Source: Nonomuraea endophytica (GTDB taxonomy: Bacteria; Actinomycetota; Actinomycetes; Streptosporangiales; Streptosporangiaceae). From it: a stretch of DNA of 64,000 nucleotides. This document shows positions 17,576-25,183 of this stretch, in pieces. Numbering within the stretch: position 1 is the stretch's first letter; every line of letters begins with the position of its first letter. The notes under the pieces were generated by a model. That model ran no database searches and had not been told where the DNA came from. It saw only the letters and a program-made list of their open reading frames with translations. The stretch covers positions 189,539-253,538 of the forward strand of contig NZ_JACHIN010000009.1 of NCBI RefSeq assembly GCF_014203235.1. The letters are read 5' to 3'. A program made the translations under genes and the position numbers.

Positions 17576-17592
17576 TTGCGAAGAGTTCGCAA
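17576..17592. promoter_or_regulatory. 17-bp inverted repeat upstream of sod
   Basis: TTGCGAA-GAG-TTCGCAA lies 87 bp in front of the sod ATG. It is a plausible operator for a redox or metal regulator of sod. A related half (TTGCAA…TCGCAG) lies nearer the gene at about 17525-17541. No regulator gene is adjacent, so the binding protein is unknown. Confidence 0.45.
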
Positions 17593-17625
17593 CTAAGACA
17601 TCATGGCAGGAGTTAGGTCCTGGCT

Positions 17626-17656
17626 GTGCGGGCGAACGGTCTCCGTTCGTCCGCAC
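17626..17656. terminator. strong 14-bp hairpin with triloop
   Basis: The left arm 17626-17639 (GTGCGGGCGAACGG) and right arm 17643-17656 (CCGTTCGTCCGCAC) pair with one G-T wobble around a TCT loop. There is no U-run on either strand. It lies between sod and the small genes at 17871-18198 and is not next to any stop codon. It may insulate the divergent transcripts or belong to a small RNA. Confidence 0.45.
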
Positions 17657-17730
17657 TGCTGTTTCTGCCTGCGGCCGGTTCGTCCCCAACTCCCGTTGTA
17701 GGGGGACCCCTGAACCCGCTTACGAAACCC

Positions 17731-17759
17731 TTGTCGCGTCTTGTCAGTGGGTTGTAGGT
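17731..17759 (+). promoter_or_regulatory. candidate promoter for the small ORF / DUF5999 unit
   Basis: TTGTCG (17731-17736), a 17-bp spacer, and GTAGGT (17754-17759) fit a housekeeping actinobacterial promoter. They precede a roughly 110-bp untranslated region and the small ORF at 17871. No gene is present between 17490 and 17870; besides the hairpin and palindrome listed separately, I see only short untranslatable stretches there. Confidence 0.35.
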
Positions 17760-17870
17760 GTGCGGTAAGAGGTACGGCGCAGAGTGAAGCCATGAAGCAG
17801 GCAGGCAGCCCCCGAAACTGTCGGTCCCGATCGTCAGACTGAGGGCAAGCGCCCAGACCTAAGGGACGTG

Positions 17871-17969
17871 ATGAAGATGCGCCAGACCCAGATCAGGCCC
17901 CGTCCGAAGAAGCCCGCCGGGACCGCGCTGGACCTCCGCACTCCGTCAGGGCGCAAGCTGCCCTTCTGA
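17871..17969 (+). CDS. small basic ORF (32 aa) preceding the DUF5999 gene
   Basis: The ORF starts MKMRQTQIRPRPKK and ends SGRKLPF, with AAGGGA 5 bp before the ATG. It is strongly basic and has no membrane segment. Its stop lies 40 bp before the DUF5999 start, on the same strand. It could be a genuine small protein or a leader ORF whose translation affects the downstream gene. I do not recognise it. Confidence 0.4.
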   Translation: MKMRQTQIRPRPKKPAGTALDLRTPSGRKLPF

Positions 17970-18009
17970 AAACCACAAGCTTTTCCAGGAGTCACCTGAG
18001 AGGTGCGCG

Positions 18010-18198
18010 ATGTGCGGTCACCAGCCGATCTGCCCCACTGCCTACTCCGCCGACCGTGAGGCGTCGCACGTGATCTCGGCCCACCCTGACCAGGGCTGGA
18101 GCCTGCTGTGCAACGGTGTGGTGCTGTTCGAGGACACCGGGTTGCTGCTGCCGGACGGTTCGATCGTCGCCCCCCACCGGGAGCCGATCGCCGCCTGA
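18010..18198 (+). CDS. DUF5999 family small protein
   Basis: 62 aa. MCGHQPICPTAYSADREA followed by GWSLLCNGVVLFEDTG and LLPDGSIVAPHRE is the typical sequence of the actinobacterial DUF5999 family, which has near-universal Cys-x-His-Gln-Pro and CPTA motifs. The function is unknown; the conserved Cys/His could bind metal. A GAGAGG ribosome site precedes the ATG. A 300-bp gap follows. Confidence 0.85.
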   Translation: MCGHQPICPTAYSADREASHVISAHPDQGWSLLCNGVVLFEDTGLLLPDGSIVAPHREPIAA

Positions 18199-18499
18199 CA
18201 GGCAAGGTCCTCCACCCTTGGCGCGCTTCGCGCGTGTGGGAGTTCCGGGCGTTCTTCCAGTCGAGCTGAAGCTCGACCCCTGTCGGTCCTCGCTCCGCTC
18301 GCTTGAAACCGGCCGAGCGCCCGGGGGCGGGAGGAGACGCTCACTGGTAACCCAGCCGTGTGTCCGGACACTCGGCCCCTGAGCCCACCCTCCAGGGCCA
18401 TGTCAGGCCGACGGCGCCTTCTGCTCGGGGAGACACACGCGCGCCGAGCTCCGCCATGGCGGGATCGGGAGTGCGCCTCACACCGCGTACCAAGCACCG
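18199..18499. other. convergent intergenic region with small hairpins
   Basis: 300 bp without a convincing gene, between the convergent DUF5999 and phosphotransferase genes. It holds an 8-bp hairpin GTCGAGCT-GA-AGCTCGAC (18260-18277), a 12-bp palindrome GTGTCC-GGACAC (18360-18371), and a short GCGCGCTTCGCGCG stem near 18220. These probably stop transcription from both sides. Confidence 0.5.
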
Positions 18500-19426
18500 T
18501 CACACGAGCAGCGCTTCGAGCTCCGGTAGTCGGCCGAACAGGTCGGGGAGGCCGCGCAGGCCGTTCCGTACGGACTCGTGCGACAGCGCGAGGTCAGGCC
18601 CAGTGCCAGGCTCGACACCGGCGAGGCACCGGAGGATGTTCCACCTCGTGTGCCCCAACCAGCCGCCGATCATGAACACGAACCAGCTCGGACCTGGCGG
18701 CGGCAGCGCTCCGCCCCCCGCGGCATAGCCGTCGAGGACCGAGCGGAAGACGGCGGGCTTGATGTCGTCGAAGCCAGGTCCCTTCGCGATGCTCAGCGCG
18801 GTCGAGCCGAGCTCACCGGACAGGTCGAGCATCCCCGAGAGCTCCCAGTCGAGCACCACCGGCCGACCCTCTCGGGCGAGCAGGTTCCACGGTTGGATGT
18901 CCCTGTGGGTCAGCACGACGGGGCCCGGCCGTTCGCAGGTGTCGACGAAGTGGGCGATCGCGAGGAACGTCTCGACGTGAGAGGCGAGTTCGCCGGCCCA
19001 CGGCTGCCCGGTCGCGGCCGCCCGCGCGGCGAGTTCGGGCCAGTCGCGTGACGCCGGTTCCTCGATCGGCACATGGGTCCACGCGACGTCGAGCGCGTGG
19101 ACGCGCGCGAGGATCTCACCGATCTCGAACGCGTACGCCGCCGGCACCGGCGCTTCCGGCACCTTCTCGCCCTCGACCCATCGGTGGACCAGCGTGTGGT
19201 GACCGGCCGAGATCGGCTCCGGCATCGGGATGCCGGCGGCGAAGGCCGCCCGCTCCAACCGGAACACGTCCTCGACGTTGTAGGTCCAGCGGCGGTCGAC
19301 GACGTTCAGCTCTTTCACCGCGAACGACCCTTGGTCGGTGTCGAGCCGGTACATCCGGTTGGCGAACCCGCCGTGGACGCGAACCATCGGCCCGATCGGC
19401 GCGCCGAGCCGCGAAAGGTTCACCAC
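18500..19426 (-). CDS. phosphotransferase, aminoglycoside/choline-kinase (APH) family
   Basis: 308 aa APH-fold protein. FAVKELNVVDRR holds the ATP-binding Lys, VLTHRDIQPWNLL the catalytic loop (Asp and Asn present), and VVLDWELSG the metal-binding Asp. The Gly-rich loop is recognisable as VHGGFANRMYRL. Such enzymes phosphorylate small molecules with ATP; no drug specificity can be claimed. It starts 16 bp after the class I fumarase stop on the same strand, so it may be co-transcribed. Confidence 0.8.
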   Translation of the reverse strand: MVNLSRLGAPIGPMVRVHGGFANRMYRLDTDQGSFAVKELNVVDRRWTYNVEDVFRLERAAFAAGIPMPEPISAGHHTLVHRWVEGEKVPEAPVPAAYAFEIGEILARVHALDVAWTHVPIEEPASRDWPELAARAAATGQPWAGELASHVETFLAIAHFVDTCERPGPVVLTHRDIQPWNLLAREGRPVVLDWELSGMLDLSGELGSTALSIAKGPGFDDIKPAVFRSVLDGYAAGGGALPPPGPSWFVFMIGGWLGHTRWNILRCLAGVEPGTGPDLALSHESVRNGLRGLPDLFGRLPELEALLV

Positions 19427-19442
19427 CGCGCCGAATCAAGCG

Positions 19443-21089
19443 CTAGCGTGGCGGGCGCGTGATCGACAGGACGGGCCCGGTGCGGTCGGTGAAGAAGTCC
19501 TCGCCCTTGTCGTCCACCACGATGAACGCCGGGAAGTCCGCCACCTCGATCTTCCACACGGCCTCCATCCCCAGCTCGGGATACTCCAGGACCTCGACCT
19601 TCTTGATGCAGTCCTGGGCCAGGCGAGCCGCCGGCCCGCCGATGGAGCCGAGGTAGAACCCGCCGTACGCCGCGCACGCCTCGGTCACCTGCTTGGACCG
19701 GTTGCCCTTGGCCAGCATCACCATGGAACCGCCCGCCGCCTGGAACCGCTCGACGTAGGAGTCCATGCGCCCTGCCGTGGTCGGGCCGAAGGAGCCGGAG
19801 GCGTATCCCTCGGGCGTCTTGGCGGGTCCGGCGTAGTAGACCGCGTGGTCCTTCAGGTATTGCGGCATCTCGCCGCCGTTGTCGAGCAGTTCGCCGATCT
19901 TCGCGTGGGCGATGTCGCGGGCGACGACGAGCGGCCCGGTGAGCGACAGCCGCGTCTTGACCGGATACTTCGTGAGTTCGGCGAGGATCTCCTGCATCGG
20001 GCGGTTGAGGTTGATCTCCACCACGTCGTCGGACAGGTGCTCGTCCGTGGTCTCGGGCAGGAAGCGGGCCGGGTCGGTCTCCAGCTTCTCCAGGAAGACG
20101 CCCTCCGGCGTGATCTTCGCCAGCGCCTGCCGGTCCGCCGAGCACGACACCGCGATCGCCACCGGGCAGGACGCCCCGTGTCGCGGCAGTCTGATCACCC
20201 GCACGTCGTGGCAGAAGTACTTGCCGCCGAACTGCGCCCCGATGCCGAGCTTCTGGGTCAGCTCGAACACCTTCTTCTCCAGCTCCACGTCACGGAAGCC
20301 GTGCCCGGTCGCCGACCCTTCCGTGGGCAGCGCGTCGAGGTAGCGGGCGCTGGCGTACTTGGCCGTCTTCAGCGCGTACTCGGCGCTGGTGCCGCCCACG
20401 ACCACCGCCAGATGGTACGGCGGGCAGGCCGCAGTGCCCAGTGACCGGATCTTCTCCTCCAGGAACGCCAGCATGCGCTTCTCGTTGAGCACCGCCTTGG
20501 TCTCCTGGTAAAGGAACGACTTGTTGGCCGACCCGCCGCCCTTGGCCATGAACAGCAGCTTGTAGCTGTCGTCGCCCTCGGCGTAGAGCTCGATCTGGGC
20601 GGGCAGGTTGCTGCCGGTGTTCTTCTCCTCCCACATCGTCAGCGGCGCCATCTGCGAGTAGCGGAGGTTGAGCTTGGTGTAGGCGTCGTAGACGCCGCGG
20701 GAGATGTGCTCGGCGTCGCGCCCGTCGGTGAGCACGTGGCGCCCGCGCTTGCCCATGACGATCGCGGTGCCGGTGTCCTGGCACATGGGCAGCACGCCGC
20801 CGGCCGAGATCGAGGCGTTCTTGAGCAGGTCGAGCGCGACGAAGCGGTCGTTGCCGCTCGACTCGGGATCGTCGACGATCTTCCGCAGCTGGGCCAGGTG
20901 GCTGGGCCGCAGGTAGTGGGAGATGTCGTGGATCGCGGTCTCGGTCAGCGACCGCAGCACCTCGGGGTCGACCTCGAGGAACGTCCGACCGGCCGCCTCG
21001 ACCTTCCGCACCCCCTCCGTGGTGATGAGCCGGTACTCGGTCTCGTCGGCGCCAAGCGGAAGCAGGTCGGTGTAGTCGAACTCGGGCAT
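19443..21089 (-). CDS. fumA: fumarate hydratase class I (Fe-S)
   Basis: 548 aa from MPEFDYTDLLPLG (ATG 21089). The N-terminal alpha domain has the cluster Cys in GVLPMCQDTGTA plus ACPPYHLAVVVGG and GASCPVAIAVSC. The C-terminal beta domain has LTGPLVVARDIAHAK, YYAGPAKTPEG and SFGPTTAGRMD. It hydrates fumarate using a labile [4Fe-4S] cluster, so it is sensitive to superoxide. Notably, sod and an Fe-independent fumC lie within 7 kb. The extension to 21128 is unsupported. Confidence 0.95.
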   Translation of the reverse strand: MPEFDYTDLLPLGADETEYRLITTEGVRKVEAAGRTFLEVDPEVLRSLTETAIHDISHYLRPSHLAQLRKIVDDPESSGNDRFVALDLLKNASISAGGVLPMCQDTGTAIVMGKRGRHVLTDGRDAEHISRGVYDAYTKLNLRYSQMAPLTMWEEKNTGSNLPAQIELYAEGDDSYKLLFMAKGGGSANKSFLYQETKAVLNEKRMLAFLEEKIRSLGTAACPPYHLAVVVGGTSAEYALKTAKYASARYLDALPTEGSATGHGFRDVELEKKVFELTQKLGIGAQFGGKYFCHDVRVIRLPRHGASCPVAIAVSCSADRQALAKITPEGVFLEKLETDPARFLPETTDEHLSDDVVEINLNRPMQEILAELTKYPVKTRLSLTGPLVVARDIAHAKIGELLDNGGEMPQYLKDHAVYYAGPAKTPEGYASGSFGPTTAGRMDSYVERFQAAGGSMVMLAKGNRSKQVTEACAAYGGFYLGSIGGPAARLAQDCIKKVEVLEYPELGMEAVWKIEVADFPAFIVVDDKGEDFFTDRTGPVLSITRPPR

Positions 21090-21134
21090 TCTCTCGATCC
21101 TTTCGGTCCCCCTAGAGGGTACGCCCACCGGAGG

Positions 21135-21719
21135 TCAGCGCCCGCCCGCTTTCCGCGCGGCCGCCTCCACCCGGGCGTGGTGTTCCTCCCACCACGCGGT
21201 GTCGGTGGAGGGGAGGTTGTCGCTGCTCCGGCGCAGGCCGGCGGTGCCGTCGATCAGCTCCCTGACGATGTCGGCGTGCCCGGCGTGCCGGTTCGTCTCG
21301 GCCGTCATGTGGACGAGCAGCAGATGCAGGGTTGGGTGCCGGCGCTCCTCCGGCCACCAGGGCACGGTGCCGGTGGCGTCGAGGTCCAGTTCCTCGATGG
21401 TGGCGTCGGCATGGGCGCGCGTCCGCTCGTACAGGCTGAGGAGGTCGTCGCGCGACTCCTCAGGGGTGGCCCAGAGGTCGGAGTTGAGCTCGGCGTCCTC
21501 GGCGATCCACGGTATGGGCTCGGGGAAGGGCCGCTCGAACACGAATCCGAAGTAGCCGGCCTCGACCCCGGCCAGGTGCTTGACCAGACCGAGCAGGTTG
21601 GTCCCGGTCGGCGTCATCGGCCGACGCGCCTCGTACTCGTCCAGGCCCTCCAGCTTCCACACGATGGCGTCGCGGGCGTCACGCAGGTAGCGGTGGAGCT
21701 GTGCCTTGTGATCGGTCAT
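21135..21719 (-). CDS. DinB-superfamily protein (DUF664 type)
   Basis: 194 aa, start at 21719 with CAGGAG upstream. It is a four-helix DinB-like fold with the usual metal-binding histidines: KHLAGVEAGYFG near residue 48 and HMTAETNRHAGHADIVRELIDG in the last third. Actinobacterial members act as thiol-dependent (mycothiol or bacillithiol) transferases or are uncharacterised. It is divergent from another member of the same broad superfamily (21758), with 38 bp between the starts. Confidence 0.82.
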   Translation of the reverse strand: MTDHKAQLHRYLRDARDAIVWKLEGLDEYEARRPMTPTGTNLLGLVKHLAGVEAGYFGFVFERPFPEPIPWIAEDAELNSDLWATPEESRDDLLSLYERTRAHADATIEELDLDATGTVPWWPEERRHPTLHLLLVHMTAETNRHAGHADIVRELIDGTAGLRRSSDNLPSTDTAWWEEHHARVEAAARKAGGR

Positions 21720-21757
21720 GCTCAGAGTCTCCTGCACGGGGAAAGGGGTGTTCCACC

Positions 21758-22390
21758 ATGGTCAGAGACGACTTCCTCGCCGCCGCCCGCTCGGCCGCGG
21801 AGCTTCTGCGCGCGCCGGAGGTGGCCGCGGCCTGGGACGGTCCGAGCGCGCTGGCCGACTTCACCGTGTCCGGCCTCGCCGGACATCTCGCCTATCAGGT
21901 CCTGGGTGTACGGCAGGCGCTGGCCGACCCGGTTCCCGAGGAGGAGACGGTCACCCTGCTCGGCCACTACGCCCGCGTGGAGTGGATCGGATCGGCTCCC
22001 GACGACCCGGTGAACGTCCGGATCAGGGACGGCGGCGAGCAGGTCGCGGCGGAGGGCGCGGCCGCCCTGGCCGGGGCGCTCGACGCGACGGTGGCCGAGC
22101 TGGCGCGGACGCTGGCCGTGGTGCCGGAGCGGGCGGTGCGCATCGGGTTGTGGGGGCCGTGGTCGCTGTCGCTGGCCGACTTTCTCCGCACGCGGATGAT
22201 GGAGCTGGCGGTGCACAGCGACGATCTGGCGGTGAGCGTGGGGGTGGCGACGCCGGTGCTGCCCGACGCGGTGATGGAGACGGTGATCGACCTGCTGGCG
22301 CGGCTGGCCGTACGGCGTCATGGGGGGACTGAGGTGTTGCGGGCGCTGTCGCGGGCCGAGCGTGCGCCGGGGAGTATCGCCGCCTTCTGA
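21758..22390 (+). CDS. maleylpyruvate-isomerase-like / TIGR03083 family protein
   Basis: 210 aa with an AAAGGGG ribosome site. An N-terminal DinB-like helical domain (FTVSGLAGHLAYQVLGVRQAL) carries one family His. The second conserved region is RMMELAVHSDDLAVSVG, where the His after MELAV is typical of mycothiol-dependent maleylpyruvate-isomerase relatives. Mycothiol-dependent chemistry is likely from the family, but no substrate can be named. It shares a short divergent promoter with the DUF664 gene. Confidence 0.72.
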   Translation: MVRDDFLAAARSAAELLRAPEVAAAWDGPSALADFTVSGLAGHLAYQVLGVRQALADPVPEEETVTLLGHYARVEWIGSAPDDPVNVRIRDGGEQVAAEGAAALAGALDATVAELARTLAVVPERAVRIGLWGPWSLSLADFLRTRMMELAVHSDDLAVSVGVATPVLPDAVMETVIDLLARLAVRRHGGTEVLRALSRAERAPGSIAAF

Positions 22391-22397
22391 ATGAGAC

Positions 22398-22464
22398 GAG
22401 ACGGTTCGTCTTGACACGAATGGGCTGGGGTCTGCATACTTCCTGAAGCGAGACGAACCGTCTC
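22398..22464 (+). promoter_or_regulatory. promoter with two 15-bp operators (SDR gene)
   Basis: Operator 1 GAGACG-GTT-CGTCTT (22398-22412) abuts the -35 TTGACA (22411-22416). An 18-bp spacer leads to CATACT (22435-22440). Operator 2 GAGACG-AAC-CGTCTC (22450-22464), a perfect 6-bp inverted repeat, lies just downstream of the -10. Both match the length and symmetry of TetR-type operators. A protein bound there would block transcription of the SDR gene. No TetR gene is adjacent. Confidence 0.75.
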
Positions 22465-22488
22465 GGTTCACTTTCTGAGGAGAACAGT

Positions 22489-23337
22489 ATGCGTACCGCC
22501 CAAACGTGGTTCATCACCGGTGCCAGCCGCGGTCTCGGCCGCGCGTTCACGGAGGCCGCGCTGGAGCGCGGTGACCGGGTGGCCGCCGTGGCCAGGAACG
22601 TCGGATCCCTGCGTGAGCTTCAGGGGAGGTATCCGGACGGGCTGCTGGTCCAGGTGCTCGACGTGACCGACCGGGACGCGGTGTTCTCCGCGGTGAAGGC
22701 CGCGCATGAGCACTTCGGCCGCCTGGACATCGTGGTCAACAACGCCGGGACCATGTCGTCCGGCATGATCGAGGAGTTCACCGAGCAGGAGGCCAGGGCG
22801 CAGTTCGAGGTCAACTTCTTCGGGGCGTTGTGGGTGGCGCAGGCGGCGATGCCGTACCTGAGAGAGCAGAGGTCGGGGCACATCGTGCAGATCTCCAGCA
22901 TCGGGGCGCTCGGCGCGTTCCCCACGACGGGCCTCTACAGCGCGAGCAAGTTCGCGCTGGAGGGCATGAGCGAGGCGCTGGCCATGGAGGCGGCCCAGTT
23001 CGGGGTCAAGCTCACGATGGTCCAGCCGGGCGGCTACTGGACTGATCTGTACACGAGCATGGCCACGGCCGAGGCGCGGCCGGAGTATGCCGAGCTGCGC
23101 GCCGAGCTGGCCAAGCAGTGGGCGGAGGGTTCGGCGGACAGCGAGCCGCGCCTGGCCGCCGAGGCCATGCTGAAGCTGGTCGACAGCCCGAACCCGCCGC
23201 TGCGCCTGCTGCTCGGCAGCCTGGTCTACGACCTGGCGTTCAGCGTCTCCCAGCAGCGCATGGAGACGTGGGCCGCCTGGGAGGAGGTCAGCCGGGCGGC
23301 CGAGAAGGCGGTGCCCGCTCCCGAGCTCAGGGCGTGA
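22489..23337 (+). CDS. short-chain dehydrogenase/reductase
   Basis: 282 aa with GAGGAG 7 bp upstream of the start. Classical SDR motifs: TGASRGLGRA, NNAGTMSSGMIEEF, ISSIGALGAFP, YSASK. The C-terminal extension (LGSLVYDLAFSVSQQRMETW) is typical of the SDR group often found in actinobacteria next to TetR regulators. NAD(P)H-dependent oxidoreduction is expected; the substrate is unknown. Expression looks tightly repressed, given two palindromes around the promoter. The 3' end overlaps the convergent aldolase gene by 11 bp. Confidence 0.9.
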   Translation: MRTAQTWFITGASRGLGRAFTEAALERGDRVAAVARNVGSLRELQGRYPDGLLVQVLDVTDRDAVFSAVKAAHEHFGRLDIVVNNAGTMSSGMIEEFTEQEARAQFEVNFFGALWVAQAAMPYLREQRSGHIVQISSIGALGAFPTTGLYSASKFALEGMSEALAMEAAQFGVKLTMVQPGGYWTDLYTSMATAEARPEYAELRAELAKQWAEGSADSEPRLAAEAMLKLVDSPNPPLRLLLGSLVYDLAFSVSQQRMETWAAWEEVSRAAEKAVPAPELRA

Positions 23338-24187
23338 GCATGGAGACGGCGGTGTCCACGGCCCCGGCCACGTCGTCGTCCTGCGGATACAGCAGCGCCC
23401 GGCCCACGACCAGCCCGCGCACGCCGGGCAACTGCAGGGCTTTGCGCCATGCCGCGTACGCCAGATCGGGCGCCTCGCCGGGATCGCCGCCCAGCAGAAG
23501 CGTGGGCAGGGTGGTGGCGGCCATGACGCGCTCCATGTCCGCCACGACCGGGATCTTCAGCCAGGTCCTGGCCGAGGTCGCGCCGAGACCCTGGGCGACG
23601 TTGACGGCCTTGATGACGCCCTCGGGCGACAGGTCGTGCCCGGAGCGGGCCGACCAGAACGGCTCGACCATGGCGATCAGGCCCCCGGCCGCGAGCTCGG
23701 TCACCGCCCTGCCGCAGGACTCCAGCGTGGCGGCGGTGCCGGGCTCGTCGAGGGCGATGCGGCAGAGCATCTTGCCGCCGTCGAGCCGCATCCGGGCGAT
23801 CGTCTGCGCGTCGTAGGAGGTGAAGCGGTCGTCGAACTCGAAGACCGCTCCCTGGATGCCGCCCCGGTTCATGGAGCCGATCACGATCTTGCCGTGCAGG
23901 GCGCCGAGCAGCAGCAGGTCCTCGACCACGTCCGGCGTGGCCAGCAGCCCGTCCACGCCCGGCCTGGACAGCGCGACCACCAGGCGGTCGAGCAGCTCAA
24001 CCCGGCTGCCCATGGCCAGCGGCCGGGGGCCGGCCCCGAGCGCGCCGCGCGCCGGATGGTCGGCCGCGATGATCATGAGCTGCCCGCGCGCGCCGTTGGT
24101 GGGACGGCGCCGCCGCGAGGCCGCCGCGTCCGCGATCCGCTCCGGATACAGGGCCCTGATCTGCCTGATCTCGCGGTAGTCAGCCAA
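23327..24187 (-). CDS. Cgl0159-type (beta/alpha)8 aldolase-like protein
   Basis: 286 aa. MIIAADHPARGALGAG near residue 40, LLLLGALHGKIVIGSMNRGG, and the Schiff-base-type Lys in TWLKIPVV resemble the class I aldolase-like family named after C. glutamicum Cgl0159. That family is usually found in inositol/sugar catabolic clusters. It ends VVGRALLYPQDDDV. It is 9 bp downstream of the Gfo/Idh oxidoreductase on the same strand, supporting a two-gene sugar or inositol catabolic operon. The exact reaction is not established. Confidence 0.72.
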   Translation of the reverse strand: MADYREIRQIRALYPERIADAAASRRRRPTNGARGQLMIIAADHPARGALGAGPRPLAMGSRVELLDRLVVALSRPGVDGLLATPDVVEDLLLLGALHGKIVIGSMNRGGIQGAVFEFDDRFTSYDAQTIARMRLDGGKMLCRIALDEPGTAATLESCGRAVTELAAGGLIAMVEPFWSARSGHDLSPEGVIKAVNVAQGLGATSARTWLKIPVVADMERVMAATTLPTLLLGGDPGEAPDLAYAAWRKALQLPGVRGLVVGRALLYPQDDDVAGAVDTAVSMLTP

Positions 24188-24196
24188 CGCCCACCA

Positions 24197-25135
24197 TCAC
24201 GACACCTCCGTGATCTCTGTGATCTCGACAGGACGCCGCTCGCGCCGCGACAGCTCAGCCGCCTCGGCGACGTAGAGGGCGGCCAGCGCGTCCTCAATCG
24301 TGCACTGACTGGTCGAACTACGCAGAAAAGCATCGATCTCATTCGCGTACGCGTCGGCGAACCGGGTGACGAAGTCCGGCCAGGGCGGCCCGTCGAACCC
24401 GCTGATCGGCGCACGTGGCCCCAGCCCGACCGCGTGGGTGGCCTTGCTGCCGGCCAGTTCCATCCGCACGTCGTAACCGGCGCCGTTGTAGCGCGAGCCC
24501 TGCAAGGTGGCCAGGGTGCCGTCGTCGAGCGTGAGCAGCGCGGCGCTGGTGTCCACGTCTCCGGCGGCGGCGAAGAAGTCCGCGTGGCCCAGGTTCGAGC
24601 CGGTGGCGTAGACGGTGGCCACCTCGCGGCCGGTGATCCAGCGCAGCAGGTCGAAGTCGTGGATGTGGCAGTCGCGGAAGATCCCGCCCGAGGTGGCGAT
24701 GTACTCGGCGGGCGGCGGCGCCGGATCGGCGGTGATGAGGTGGAGCCGGTGCGGTTCGCCCAGCTCACCCGCGCGCAACGCCCGTGCGGCCGCGGCGAAA
24801 CCGGGGTCGAAACGCCGCTGGAACCCGATCTGCACGTGCGCGCCCGTCTTGGCGGCCAGCTCGGCCAGCGTGCGGGTCTCCTCGACGGTCGCGGCCACCG
24901 GCTTCTCGCAGAAGGCCGGGATGCCGCGCTCCATGGCCGTCCTCAGCAGCTCGGCGTGCGTCCCCGTCGGCGTGGCGATGACCACCGCGTCGCAGGTGAA
25001 CGGGTCACCTGCCCGCCCGTGCGGCGACGTGCGCACGGGATCGGCGACGATCAGCTCCTCGACCAGTGGGTGGGCGGCCAGCGTGGCCGCGTGGAAGGCT
25101 CCGATCCTGCCCAGGCCGAGCAGTCCGACGCGCAT
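24197..25135 (-). CDS. Gfo/Idh/MocA oxidoreductase, inositol-2-dehydrogenase-like
   Basis: 312 aa. MRVGLLGLGRIGAFHA is the Rossmann loop, FCEKPVAATVEET carries the family EKP motif, and GGIFRDCHIHDFDLLRW contains the Asp/His of inositol dehydrogenase relatives. NAD(P)-dependent oxidation of a cyclitol or sugar is likely. Upstream (25168-25178) is an AGGCG-A-CGCCT palindrome that could be an operator. The MocR-type gene ends 48 bp upstream on the same strand. Confidence 0.85.
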   Translation of the reverse strand: MRVGLLGLGRIGAFHAATLAAHPLVEELIVADPVRTSPHGRAGDPFTCDAVVIATPTGTHAELLRTAMERGIPAFCEKPVAATVEETRTLAELAAKTGAHVQIGFQRRFDPGFAAAARALRAGELGEPHRLHLITADPAPPPAEYIATSGGIFRDCHIHDFDLLRWITGREVATVYATGSNLGHADFFAAAGDVDTSAALLTLDDGTLATLQGSRYNGAGYDVRMELAGSKATHAVGLGPRAPISGFDGPPWPDFVTRFADAYANEIDAFLRSSTSQCTIEDALAALYVAEAAELSRRERRPVEITEITEVS

Positions 25136-25183
25136 CGCGCCTCCAAGGGTGTCCGGATTTCTTTTCTAGGCGACGCCTCTGCC

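Noticed and set aside
17593..17793. 66-codon minus-strand frame upstream of sod
   Set aside because: No ribosome site, no family resemblance, and it spans the strong hairpin. Probably non-coding.
18500..19426. Aminoglycoside resistance gene
   Set aside because: The fold is shared by many phosphotransferases. Nothing in the sequence or neighbourhood points to antibiotics.
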